Of a DNA stretch of 64,000 nucleotides, positions 1 through 11,703 are shown piece by piece. The first letter of the stretch is position 1, and every line of letters starts with the position of its first letter. The notes below the pieces were generated by a model. That model made no database searches, was not told the DNA's origin, and saw nothing but the letters and a program-made list of their open reading frames with translations. The stretch spans positions 208,951-272,950 of the forward strand of contig JAIWNF010000059.1 of NCBI GenBank assembly GCA_025093555.1, written 5' to 3'. Position numbers and translations under genes: made by a program. This DNA comes from Circinella umbellata. Its lineage: Eukaryota > Mucoromycota > Mucoromycetes > Mucorales > Lichtheimiaceae.

Positions 1-2699
1 AAAGAAGAAGGCTCGCTAACTGGAGAATAAATTTACTCGCTCTTCAAGAGTAAATTAACTAAATAAGACAAAAAGTATAATATAGCTCAATAAAATATAT
101 ATTAGCAAACTTAGTTCATGATGTAGTTATTCAAAATAGCAAAATAATTGCTGTAGCAGTGTTGTGTGAGTGTGGAAGTCGTGCTAAGGTAATAATGGCA
201 ACAAATTTACTGTGCAATTTCTTTTCACACATGTCTGAATCGCAATTTCTTCTACCTTTAAGTCAATTTACCAATCACACATAGTACAATACTATGCTCG
301 CTACAAGAATCTGGTATTTGTATTGCTGTAGCAGTGTTGTGTGAGGATGGTGCCAAGGTTATACGGAGGTCATGCCAAGGGAATAATGGCAGCAAATTTA
401 CTGTGCAATTTCTTTCACATTTGGCTGAATCGCAATTCCTTCTAATCTTATGTTAATATACCAATCAGAAATAGTATAGTATGATGCTCGCTACAAGAAT
501 CTGGTATTTGTATCATATTAATTATTTTGTTCAAGAAATATTACTGTAATAAACTTCAGTATATATTAAATAAATAATTCGGTCGTAACTTTACGTATCG
601 AAGAATTTGGCACACAGAAGGAAGAATGATCTTTTATAAAGTCAAATGTTTAAGAAAGCTAAGTTAAGAGAAAAATCTGTCAAAAGAACATTCTATCCAA
701 CAGCAAGAAAAGTGAATCGATTTGATAACGATTAGTTTAAAATGTCTTGAGTATGAACATTAGTATTGAAAGTATTAATAGTGGGAGAAATAGAAATTAT
801 ATTCCCACATATGTATATAATAACGACAAGCCAAAAAGAAGTCGAGACACGCGAGTTGCACACACAATTGTTTTTTTTTTAATTAAATGTGTGTCAACAT
901 ATAAAATAGCCTATGGTTAGTACTGGCGGATTATTTGGTCATAGTGAAGGAGATGTATTTTTAGGCCTATGTAACTGATAAAACATTTAGATTGAAGCTA
1001 TACAGAGGCTTTTTTTTACGTATCTCGGCTCCCTTAACATTTTCCCTATCTACTCGCATAATTTTTTCATTTCCTCTACTCCCACTATCGTGTCTCGAGA
1101 AAATATGTCCGCCGAGGACGTCGTGCTCAATTTTGAGACGTTAAATAAAATAATCAAATTTTATAAACGTATCTCGGCTGTTAATTTGTTTTCTATGTAC
1201 CCTTCATCCTGCTGATAAACAATTCGCTGCATTATTTCTACTATATTTCTACTATATTTCTTCAAAAAATAAAACTATTACAGTATTATTATCCAAATAT
1301 TATGCATGCCATATGAATGTAGTAATGGTTTCTTCTTTTTCGTTTGTTTTTTATACTATGTATTGTGAATCAATTAATTGCCATGTTTATTAAAAGATGA
1401 AAAGTAACTTATTTGGCAAAGTACCTGTAATTAATAAAAGAAATACAGCAGCTGTATAATTGTTAATAAGGTACTACGTACGTATATAATTATTATTTTA
1501 ATCATTTCTTGCTTTATACTGGATGAAGTCTTTTTTGGTATATCCTTGTCGCAAGACTTTTGTATGAGACATTCTATTTTTTACCCGCTCTATCTTCTAC
1601 GTAGACCATAATCCAAGTTTAGATATATGTTACAGTGCAACAAAAAGAATGTATATAAAAATAGTCAATATACCCAATGTTTTATTATTATTAATAACTA
1701 AAGAATGATATATATTTACAGTATACGTAATAGATATAAAGGATTGTAATTAAATAAGGTAAAAAAGGGGATTATGTACGTATATAAATGTATATGACTG
1801 TACGACCGTAAAATAAAAAACACCTATTATCCAAGTAATCTAATCAATGTTATTAGTAATTTCATTATTAGTGTATGTGATGAATCATGCTCTCTGTTTT
1901 TTTTTGTATATAAAATAATATTAGTGTATAATAAGGTTGCTGTTCCTGTTGTTGTTTTGATTATAATAATAGAATGATGTGTGAGAAAGAGAGAGAACCA
2001 AAGAGCCGCTGTTGATATTAATGATCTGTATATCAATGGATGATCTTCTGTTGTCGATGATTAATATTGATAAAATAGAATATTTGTTTGACTTTTACCC
2101 AATAAAAATAATTGTTGTTGGAGGATATGATTTTTTTTTGTTATTGTTGCTCTTGACAACAGTAACTGTCGAGATTGTTTTTGTATGATAATATTTTATA
2201 TACTTTTGTGATCATTCCTCTTGATACTGTATACGAGTTTAAGTCATATTATGTATTGATTTTGTTGCTTAAGTGGAATTATACGTATTTGAATTCATCG
2301 ACGGTGATGACATTGTTGATTGGTTTTCAAGTCGATTTGATCTTGTGTATTCATTTTTGTTTTTGAGGTTGTTGTAATTAATGGATTGATCCGTTTTTTT
2401 TTTGTTCGATTCAACATCTTTGGTCTTGATTGTAGTACTGAATCTTGAGTTTTTTTTTCTGTTTTTTTTTGTTTAATCCTTGACCTAATGGATTTTTGTC
2501 TTTTTAAGAGATATCCATTGATATAACATATTTTTTTATATATATAATCGCGAACTCTTTTGTTTCTCTTGTTGTCTGGTAATTTTGGATTAGCTTTGTG
2601 ATGTCATATGTTTGTGCTTTTGTGTGAAGAATGAGTGATAAAGGGTACGAGGGAACTTTTGAATAGTAATAATAAAAATTAATAATATTTTTTTATATA
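1..2699. other. AT-rich gene-poor region
   Basis: No convincing gene was found on either strand. The few open frames are short, low-complexity and without recognisable motifs. The stretch contains the duplicated block annotated separately at 147-513. A short motif, acgtatctcggct, occurs near 1017 and again near 1168. Poly-T and TA runs are common. Confidence 0.6.
147..513. repeat. Two-copy tandem duplication (~175-190 bases)
   Basis: The first copy spans about 147-323 and the second about 322-513. Both begin with ATTGCTGTAGCAGTGTTGTG and end with CTACAAGAATCTGGTATTTG. The second copy carries a small insertion after its first 30 bases and scattered substitutions, so the duplication is not recent. 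No coding capacity is evident. Confidence 0.85.
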
Positions 2700-2886
2700 T
2701 CTTTTTTTTTGTATCTTTTTTTTTGTATTTTTTTTTTGTGTCTTTTTTTTTGTATCTTTTTTTTTGTATCTTTTTTTTTGTATCTTTTTTTTTTGTATCT
2801 TTTTTTTTTGTATCTTTTTTTTTTGTATCTTTTTTTTTTGTATCTTTTTTTTTTGTATCTTTTTTTTTGTGTATCTTTTTTTTTGG
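2700..2886. repeat. T-rich microsatellite (TATCTTTTTTTTTG-type unit)
   Basis: About a dozen tandem units of 13-16 bases fill this stretch. Each is a run of 7-10 T followed by GTATC or GTGTC. Open frames across it translate only to Lys/Asp-rich or Phe-rich repeats and are not genes. Unit length varies through the T-run, as expected from slippage. Confidence 0.95.
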
Positions 2887-3029
2887 CAATCATCATCACA
2901 CACACAAATAATAACGTTACCATACATTTGTTAAGAATACTGAATTTTCAGTATTAATATTTTACAACGTACCTTCTTTTTTTTTTGGAATGATAGAGAG
3001 TAATCTTGGGTATATTGACATTGAATCGA

Positions 3030-3299
3030 GACAAGACTGGAATATTCATCCACTGTTATTTTGGAGCATCTTGGTATGAATTTGCGTGTGTGCATATTCG
3101 TCCACGTGTGTATGTGTGTGTATGTGTGTGTGATACCTCCATATCCAAAAATAACAGTGAATAGAATAAATATACAATGACCTTCTTGAAATGATATATA
3201 ATTTATATTATTGCTCTTGAAATAGCTTGTGAATGATCATTTTGATATGCAATAATAGTATACTTTTGGTAGGGTCAATAATCATATTCCAGTCTTGTC
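3030..3299. repeat. Short inverted repeat pair, MITE-like spacing
   Basis: GACAAGACTGGAATA at 3030-3044 is matched by its perfect reverse complement at 3285-3299. Just inside the left arm, CCACTGTTATTTTGG has an almost perfect inverted partner near 3147-3161. No target-site duplication is obvious at the outer edges and there is no coding capacity. It could be an old miniature element or a chance foldback. Confidence 0.45.
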
Positions 3300-5342
3300 A
3301 ACACCGAAAATAAAAAGAAAAACCAAGTATCTTGATAACAAATAGATTTCTTGTTGTATTTCTTGATAAATATAGTTCACCTTCTTGACTAGTTCGTAAT
3401 GGATACGCCATAATAGATAGTTCACCATGATAATTTTAATAGATATGTACCTCACGTAATACCAAAAAACGAAACCAAATCCCACATTTTGTTGCTGTCT
3501 ACCGCATGGAATATTATCATGACACTCATCTGGTTTGTGTCATAATAACAAGTTGCCCACTTTTTTCATTATTCTTCTTGATGTTACTTATGTACGTACT
3601 TCATCATATGGATTAATGTATGTTATTTCTTGACTAACACGGACTCATACAACACCAAATGATTTGCTACTTGACTGGTTATTGTTTTTTTCACCGGATG
3701 GATAATAAAATTTGATTTTTTCAATGAAATTGATTTGATGATGGTTTATCAAATATATCTTGAATGTGGGATTTGGTTTCTTGTGTGTATATGTACTCCT
3801 TATTTCCAAAGTAGGTGGTGATGGATAGTATAGTATTTCTTGAGTAATGTACAATCCATTTAAAAGCGTTTGAAAGGATTTATCAGCACCATGATGAAAT
3901 AAGATATAAGATCGGTTAAAGGAGGTACACGCCAAGTAAGAGCATATACACACATGAATTCTTGCTATCTTGCTCATCCCATCAAAATGTTGCGGTCATA
4001 ATTTGGTTCCAATAGTAAAACAAGTAGTAAAGAATTACAAGTTTCGTTTAAGATTGATCAAAAGTTGATAAAGTAAGACACCGAATTGTGAAACCAATCA
4101 TTGACCGCAATCAAATAGCTGAATAATAAATATTGCTCCCTTTTTTTTCTAGACTAGCAATCATATATAATTTTTACCAGAATAGTTCCATTATCACCCA
4201 ATATAATACACACCAAAGTACCAACTATGTGTCTTAATAATAAAAACAATAGCAACAGGTAAATCGGCTCAATCAATGCAAGAAGAAAGAAACAAAGATT
4301 TTATCATAAAGGTAAACATTCCCAAAGGAAATGAATATGTGAAGATGAATCAAAAAAAGTTTTTTAATATTAGAGCCACCAAGAACTAATATCAAAGCAC
4401 AATAGATTCCATTCAAGCCAAAGACGGGATTTTCTTTTTTTTTTGTTTCTCTCTTATACACAAATGTATAATAATAGTCTGCTTTCACAAATTAATTTAC
4501 GAAAACAATTGGATTAACTTTCTAATCACCAAAATCGAATACCAAAAAATGACAATAGCTAGCCATAGTTAGGGTCAAAGTCAGTCGTTACCACGACATC
4601 ATTAACAAAAACCACGGGAGCCTTGAATTGCCAAAGCATTTGAATAGGGTCAAAGTCAGTCGTCACCAAAAACGACCATTTACATCGCGTACACTCCATG
4701 TTTCTCTTCCATACACCAAGGAAATAGAAACAACGCTTTCTTCCAGCTCGGAAAGCCCGATTAGAACACATAGTACACCTTCCCACAATGTACCATGATT
4801 CCTGACACAGCAGCAACAAGCCCCCTCTTGACAGGAAGACAATCCCAGCTTCAGAATCTCAATGGGAGGTAAGAAGAAGAAGGAAGAACAGAACAATGAC
4901 ACAGAGCCTATGCCATAACCGGTGGGAGATCGAGGTACCCATATACGCTTTAGACTAGGATGACCAGAGACTATTCAGAATGAGGAGTCGTTATTGCAAT
5001 AGAGCTACTTCGAACGAACTCTTGTATCCACAGCTACCACCTCATTAATCCCGACGAGCACAGAATAAGGTCATAATGGAACTTTTGACAAGATCTTTGC
5101 GACTTGAGAGCAGTAACTTGAAACAATGACAACAACTTGTTTGATCTTGAAAATTGTTCTAACAGATTTCTTTTCATAACATATTTATTCCCGTAGATAG
5201 AGAAATAAAAATTGTTATAAAAAAGAAACCAATAAAAAATATATGAGAGACTTTCAATATTTAGTATCCCACACTTTTAAAGTATATAAAAATATATAGA
5301 AATATATAAAAATAAAAAATGATAATGAAAATGATAACTTAC
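3300..5342. other. AT-rich region, no recognised gene
   Basis: Several minus-strand frames are open. One at 3645-3977 would give 110 residues, but it has no recognisable domain. The plus strand shows many scattered TTCTTGA/CTTGAC motifs between 3180 and 3970. At about 4573-4590 and 4650-4667 the block GGGTCAAAGTCAGTCGT is repeated, giving VTTDFDP twice in one minus-strand frame (4559-4819). This may be the 3' end of the spliced minus-strand transcript unit annotated at 5343-6894, but the join is not established. Confidence 0.4.
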
Positions 5343-6894
5343 AGTAAAATAATATAAAATTAAATGAGTCTTGTTGTCATTAAGAAACACAAACCGGCGG
5401 CTGCAAAAGATCTGTTGGTGTTCCAAATATGCCTCATCTTGCTCACCAAGACTAACAAGGAATGACGTAGGGGTATACAAAAGCTCGTCCTTTTCACTCT
5501 ACCACAATAACGAACATCCCCATCCCAAATAGTCTAAGGCCAGAGCCTAGACCAAGCATATACAGATACCTCTTTACTCCCGGTGGTTACGACACAGGAC
5601 ATCCATGCCACGTCCTACGTATTCCCCCAACCCTTACTTACCTTGATCCCAAGAAGACCATCCACCGAAATTCCTTTCTGCCATCCGTTTCCCAAAAGAC
5701 AAACTGCTGCAATGTCAACACCAGGCCAACCAAACCTTCCGAAGCGCGCACACACGCAGCACAGCAACGTCTATATATTCCATTAAAAAAATTAAATAAT
5801 TAGTTCTCAATTATTATTTATCCTTTTTTTTACAACTTATTTTGCTATGATAGAAAACTTACCATGACACTGCTTGTATCATAAATTTTAAACCGAAAGC
5901 GTCCAAAGCAGACACCTTATCGTATCCCCAACGGACACACCAAAGCACAAGCAAAACCGTGCCTAATATATTTTAAAATATAAGAGTTATTAGTAAATTA
6001 ATTTATGAGAAACTTGGTTTTAGAATAAATTGCCAAAGACATAATTTATATTCTTTATAAACTTACCATAACAGTTGCATGCGCAAAAGCATACATAAAA
6101 AAAAAGGCGCCAAGGAAGACGCGGAAAGTCACACACACCGGGCTGCCGCGCAACAGCTATACAAAAATAAATAAAGATATGTTGCCAATTAGTTTTTATG
6201 CACATGAAATATTGTTTTTTATATGAAGTTTTTTTTTATATCTTTTCAATAGACTTACCGAAAATGCTGAAGGCGTCGAAATAAAAAGTGCCAAAAAAGA
6301 CACAGAAACACACACACATATCGGGCTGCCGCACAACAGCTATAAAGAAAATACATAAAAATATGTTGCCAATTAGTTTTTATGCACATGTGTAATTATT
6401 TTTATCTTTTCAATAGACTTACCAAAAATGCCGAAGGCGTCGAAAAAAAGAAAAAAAAAAGTGTCAAAGACACGGAATTATTACACACACCGGGCTGCCG
6501 CACAACAGCTATAGAAAAATAAAAATAAAAATGTGTTGTCAATTAGTTTTTATGCACATGTGTAATTCTTTTCAATAAACTTACCAAAATGCCGAAGGCG
6601 TCGAAATAAAAGTAAAAAAAACCACCGCACACACACGGACAAAGGAGCAATCATCAACAGAGGTGCACACACAAACACATGTTGAGAAAGAGAGAGAGAG
6701 AGAGAGATAAAAAAAAAGAATAAAAAAAAAAAGGAACGCGAGAATTCCGTCAACCAGCAAACGAACACAGTTACCATCATCTATAAATAATAATAATAAT
6801 AATAATAAAAGTACATTAATAATTAGAATACGATATCTATATATATATATATATAAAGTAAAAGTAAAAAAGTAGAAATATAAATAATACTTAC
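5343..6894 (-). repeat. Tandem array of exon-like units with conserved splice sites
   Basis: Read on the minus strand, exon-like blocks lie at 6585-6780, 6423-6508, 6259-6339, 6067-6156, 5863-5962, 5642-5770 and 5343-5451. Each is preceded by an AG acceptor and followed by a GTAAG donor. Several share a 5' start resembling CTGTTGTGCGGCAGCCCGGT and a 3' end resembling CGACGCCTTCGGCATTTTTG. The intervening introns (about 76-104 bases, longer for the last) share a block around CACATGTGCATAAAAACTAA. The first donor, at 6894, lies six bases after the stop codon of the 645-residue gene, so these units appear to be 3'-untranslated exons of that transcript or a separate spliced RNA. Coding potential is doubtful: frames are low-complexity, and the frame shared by the other units has a stop in the 6423-6508 unit. 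Confidence 0.65.
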
Positions 6895-6900
6895 AAGAGT

Positions 6901-8838
6901 TTAGCCCCAATAATCATCATCTTCATCGTCGTACTCAACAAGGAACTCTGAGAAAACATCTTCAGGAAGTCGTGCAGCTTGTGGTGGTGGGAGAACAGGA
7001 GATTCTTCATCGTTCATATGACCGGCAACATCTACACGGTCTTCTTCTATAGCAGGGATCGGCACAGAGGCGTCACCTTCTGCAAGTTCGTCGACACCTA
7101 CACGAACTTCTTCATCATTGAAATCCTCGACTAAAGTGGCAAGGTCTGTCATGGTAGGAAGGTCCGAAAACACATCTACAAGACCATCATAACCATCAGC
7201 AGTCATATGGGGTTGATCCAAAGACGGTAACATGTCGGCTAAAATAGCCAAAGCAAGTGCATCAACAGATGCTATGGCATCACCCATATCTTGCACATGT
7301 TCGGAGTCCTCAACTGCAGCAGCATCAGCAATTACTCCAAGACCAAAGTCCAAGTAACCATCAGCGCTGAATGCAAGAGTGTTTTCCTCCGGCATTGACT
7401 GCTCTTGTGCTGGTGGCATGGAAGCCAGAGCAGCAGCAGTTTGCATAGCAACTAGTGCTTCCCTTTCTACAAGTTCGTCGACACCTACACGAACTTCTTC
7501 ACCATTGACTTCCTCAACCAAAGCATCAGCATTTGTCATTGTAGGGAAATCCGAAGACACATCTACGAGACTAGCATTATCATCAGTAGTATTATTGGAT
7601 TGCTCCAAAGGTGGTAACATGTTGGCTGCAATAGCCAAAGCAAGTGCATCAACTGATGCTGTGGAATCACCCACATCTTGCGCATGTTCAGAGGCCTCAA
7701 CTGCAGCAGTATCAGTGATTACTTCAGGACTAAAGTCGTCCGAATAATCATCAGTACCATCCATAGGAGTATCTTGCTCTGGGATTGACTGCTCTTGTGC
7801 TGGTGACATAGGAGCCAACTCAGCAGCAGTGTCCATAGCATCAGTGGCATCAAAGCCAGCTGAGCTTTCTTGTTGTTCTTGTTGTTGTTCTCGCTCTTGT
7901 ACGCCGTTATCCATGGACACGGTATCACCATCAATATCCATGGCAACAGGTCCAATCTCTCCAGCAGCTGCAGAAGGGATTTCATTGGAATCATCTTCAA
8001 AAGAATCTTCCATCTCCACATCGCAATCAGGGAAAGGTGTTCCTGCTGAAGAAGAAGAGAAAGTATTTGTAAGTGCTAAGGAATCAGCGTCAGCTTCCTC
8101 TTCCCATGATTGCACTTGAACATCATCGCTTGAAATATCAACAAGCATCGGAGATCCAGGCTCATCTTGGTGTTGAGCAGAAGCCGAAGCTTGGGCACTA
8201 GGACCTAAGTCCATGGCCGCGAACTGTTCGCACAAGAGATCAACTGCATCAGGAAGCACAGTTGGCGATGTGTTCGAATGAGACTTTTTACGGTCATCAT
8301 TTCGTCGACAAGAAAAGACATTACAACGCTTGATATCTGCCCGTCCGTACACGTCAACATCCACACCAAGCACTACGTCTACAGCGTCAGGTTTATACAT
8401 GCGTCCAAAAGGTAAAGAATGCTTATCATGCCGAACTGCTTTGTTCCATTTAAAACATGGAATAGCAAACTTTTCTTCTTCTCGGGGCTTGCCCACAACA
8501 GGCGGTTCACACAACACACGCCGCAAACGAGAAACCTCCTCATAACGAGAAGCAACAAATGCATAGTCAAGACTTGGTGGCAACGGGGAAACGAAGAAAA
8601 GTCCCAATGACAAGCATTGTACAACAATAAATGTGCGCAATGAATTGCAACACGACGAGAAAGAGATGAATGCCACAAGGGCAACGAATGCATAAAAGCA
8701 AAACCACTCAAAGTGGAACAAGTAGTAGCGGTAGCCAACGTCTATCACAAAGACATAGATATGTAGAAGGCAATACAAAATGAGCAAGGTATGAAGAAAA
8801 CGGTCTTCGTAGTAGAATTCTTTAAGTAGCTGAAACAT
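6901..8838 (-). CDS. Membrane protein with acidic, internally duplicated tail (645 aa, hypothetical)
   Basis: A single open frame runs from ATG at 8838 to TAA at 6901-6903. The family was not recognised. Residues from about 15 to 110 are very hydrophobic, with three or four possible membrane segments. A basic stretch with RRNDDRKK follows. The remaining 400 or so residues are Asp/Glu/Ser-rich and likely disordered. Within this tail a segment of about 129 residues is present twice. The copies start at MSPAQEQS and MPPAQEQS, end in EEVRVGVDEL, and both contain SVDALALAI. At DNA level the copies are 387 bases apart, as shown by the shared AAGTTCGTCGACACC near 7084 and 7471. The C-terminus is DDEDDDYWG. 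A splice donor lies just after the stop, and downstream exon-like units suggest an intron-bearing 3' UTR. The protein could be a membrane-tethered adaptor, but no function is assigned. Confidence 0.65.
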   Translation of the reverse strand: MFQLLKEFYYEDRFLHTLLILYCLLHIYVFVIDVGYRYYLFHFEWFCFYAFVALVAFISFSSCCNSLRTFIVVQCLSLGLFFVSPLPPSLDYAFVASRYEEVSRLRRVLCEPPVVGKPREEEKFAIPCFKWNKAVRHDKHSLPFGRMYKPDAVDVVLGVDVDVYGRADIKRCNVFSCRRNDDRKKSHSNTSPTVLPDAVDLLCEQFAAMDLGPSAQASASAQHQDEPGSPMLVDISSDDVQVQSWEEEADADSLALTNTFSSSSAGTPFPDCDVEMEDSFEDDSNEIPSAAAGEIGPVAMDIDGDTVSMDNGVQEREQQQEQQESSAGFDATDAMDTAAELAPMSPAQEQSIPEQDTPMDGTDDYSDDFSPEVITDTAAVEASEHAQDVGDSTASVDALALAIAANMLPPLEQSNNTTDDNASLVDVSSDFPTMTNADALVEEVNGEEVRVGVDELVEREALVAMQTAAALASMPPAQEQSMPEENTLAFSADGYLDFGLGVIADAAAVEDSEHVQDMGDAIASVDALALAILADMLPSLDQPHMTADGYDGLVDVFSDLPTMTDLATLVEDFNDEEVRVGVDELAEGDASVPIPAIEEDRVDVAGHMNDEESPVLPPPQAARLPEDVFSEFLVEYDDEDDDYWG

Positions 8839-8984
8839 AAGTAACAAAGTAAAGTAAAAAGAGGGCTCTGAGGTGTAAAGAAAAAGAAAAGGAAAAGAAA
8901 AAAAAAGCGGGATATATTTTGATTCAGAAAAAAAAAACCATGTGATTCTTCATTAGGCAATTTTTTTTTACTTTTTAACATATT

Positions 8985-9560
8985 TTTCGCGTCATGGTAC
9001 TATGGAAGCGTATAACGCGTGAATGTGTTTAATAAACGTAAAAAAGTCGCAGTGACAACATTGTCATGGAGATGGAATGACGCGACTTAATCTTTGTTTG
9101 TCCCGGAATGCTCAGTTCCTGTAGAATTTACACTTTTGTCAATTTTTTTTTACTTTAAGGAATGAACTTTTTTTTTCCATTTTCCTTTTTTGTTCATATT
9201 TTCGCGTCATGCTACTATGAGCGTGTCAAAACCGTGAATGTTTATAATAAAGAGAAAAAGCTCCAGTGACAACATTGTCGTAGAGATGGAATGACACGAC
9301 TTGAACTTTATTTGTCACAAATCGCTCAGTTCCTGTAGAATTGACACTTGTGTCCAGTTTAGGAATGAGCGTTTTAGTTTTTTTCTTCTTCTATTTTCCT
9401 TTTTTGTTCGTATTTTTACGTCATGGAATTATGAGTCTGTCAGAGCGTAAATACTTTTAATAAAAGTGAAGAGTTGGTACAGTAGCATTAACATGGAAAT
9501 GAAACGACACAACTTAATTTTAGTTTCCCACGCATTATGTTACACCCGTGCCCCGCCCCC
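8985..9560. repeat. Three tandem copies of a ~215-base repeat
   Basis: The core CGTCATG begins at 8990, 9205 and 9419, giving periods of 215 and 214. Each copy then has an ACTATGA/ATTATGA-type run, a TTTAATAAA-like stretch, CAGTGACAACATTGTC (diverged in copy 3), a GGAATGACGCGACTTAA-type block and, in copies 1 and 2, CTCAGTTCCTGTAGAATT. Copies 1 and 2 are most alike and copy 3 is the most decayed. The array lies about 150 bases upstream of the minus-strand 645-residue gene, so it may carry regulatory sites, but that is inference. Confidence 0.88.
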
Positions 9561-11703
9561 CTTTTTTTACTGTAAGAATTAATGTTTTTTCTTTAAACTA
9601 TGCAAGAATTTTCAAGCAGTTTAATATATGTTCATGTTGGAAATTTGCAACTGTATTTTATTCTTTTTATTACGTAGTAATAATGTTTGATTTTATCATG
9701 AGTGATTAATTATTTTCCCGGTGGTATCAGAAATAACATTCAGGAACCAAATTACTGTTAAAAAAAGAGCTGCGCATATACTGTTCTAATATTTGAAGGT
9801 TGGAATTTGGGATCGTAATATTTATATTCCTGCTTAGCCTAATAAAAAAAAACAATTGAAGGATATAATGTTATCTAATTATCATATATCTTCTTTTTTC
9901 TGGTTCATAATGATTTTGTCATCCAACTAAGTTTAAAGTGATCCCTTCAATCATAACATATATACTTTTGATCGTACAATACTATTGATGAATACGATCC
10001 TTTTTGCAGTAAATTAACTATTAAATAATTAATACTAAATATATTGTAGAAATCGCATGATAATGGTAAAAATATGTATATAACATGGAGTTTAGAGAAA
10101 TGAAATAGGCTAAATGTATTATTTAAAGAAAGAGAGAGAGAATAAGAAAGTTAAAAAAAGGTTGAATATTTTATATCCAAGATTCTCTACCTTTTTTTTC
10201 TTCTTTTGTAGCGACTCCCTTTTAAGATTTATCCAAAACCATCTGCTCATTTATTAACTTTTTGATGTTGTTGTTTATTAGCGAAACATTTATTCTTTCC
10301 GATAAACAAGACTGAAATTGACCCAGGTACCATGCTTTTTATACAATCATGGACTTTGTATCATCATGACCACATGTGTATCCATGTAAAAATACGGTAT
10401 TCATCTCGAGATTATATCCAACCATTATTCCAAGCGAGTGCATATCCAAAATATCAATTCTAGCCCTACCCATGTAATTTTTAAAAAATAGTCCATATAT
10501 GCTGCCACATCCACTCCCAGTTATGGCACAACCACAACGCATAGTTGAATCGATATCTGTTGCTTAAATGTACCGTTATAATTTACCACAGGCTGCCGTT
10601 ATTGGTAGATTATCCATAAAAAATGTCATAACTACGGCTGTCTCATCCATGTCTCTATATCCCTAAATTTATCCCCACTGTTATTGTCAGCAAAAATATA
10701 TCCATCAAAAGTCTCGTGGGTGTTATTTTTTATCCACTCTAGCAGATAAAAGTCGGTAGTGGTTCACTCAACGACCATTATCCATAAATACGATTCCATC
10801 AGTATCGTCTGTATAATAACGCTATTTTCTACTTCATTCCTATCCACAATAGCAATTCTTCTTGTCCACGCGTTAATCCAGATTCACTGGGGGTAGATCA
10901 ATTGACCAATAAAGACTTTCTTTACGGAAAATAAGCCATATTTTAAATGTTGTCTTTGGCCACTTTTTTTAATTAATATCAATTGACCAGACGTATATTA
11001 TTATTATACTCCTAATGTTATTTGAAGTTTCCCATGGTGCTGCTTCTTAATTATTTTGAAATTCAAAAGGACAAGGTTTGTAGAAAAGAAGGAGGACTAT
11101 CTCAAACGCTGCACATATAGCCACGTGTCACAAACACAGTGTAACAATTTTTTTTTTACAAACTGAGATGTGTCACCATAATAAAAAGAAATTGGATCAA
11201 CAGATATTTGGTATTAAAAGAGCAAATTATTATTATTATTATCCAAATTCAACAGTAGTAAAAACCCTACAAATATATTAATGAGGGCAGTGAGATTATT
11301 GACAGTAAAAGAAAAATATAGCTTCAAGCATAAAAAAGTGGATGATTAGAATGGACTGTCACTTATTTCTATTATAATAGTCAATCATTATTTTACGTAA
11401 GGTCATATGTGACACCATCCATCCAACATTCACACACGCACACACATATATAATACTACTTTGCTCTATTGAAAGCACAGTGTATAAGTGGTCCACAAAG
11501 TTCAATGCTACAACACTTCTACTTGGTAATTAACTAAACGAGACAAAGCATTATATATAGAAAGAACGAGAAGAGAAACCAATCAAAAAGATATATCATG
11601 GCTTCTTTATGGATATAGATAATAATTTATATACGTAATGTAGAAAGTAGTATATATAAATCATCTTTACTAATGATAGGGAGTAGATAACGTAAATAAA
11701 TTT
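9561..11703. other. Intergenic, no gene recognised
   Basis: This is AT-rich and no open frame has convincing coding character. Between about 10210 and 10890 the motif TATCCA (often ATCCATAAA or TATCCACTC) recurs many times at irregular spacing, which gives the stretch a degenerate-repeat look. A short (TTA)n run occurs near 11227. Confidence 0.5.

Noticed and set aside
2590..2957. Overlapping Lys- and Phe-rich open frames on both strands
   Set aside because: They are translations of the T-rich microsatellite and occur in several frames at once.
9721..9732. TGGTATCAGA, resembling a tRNA-Met primer binding site of a copia retrotransposon
   Set aside because: It is not preceded by a CA LTR end and no LTR or pol sequence follows; likely chance.
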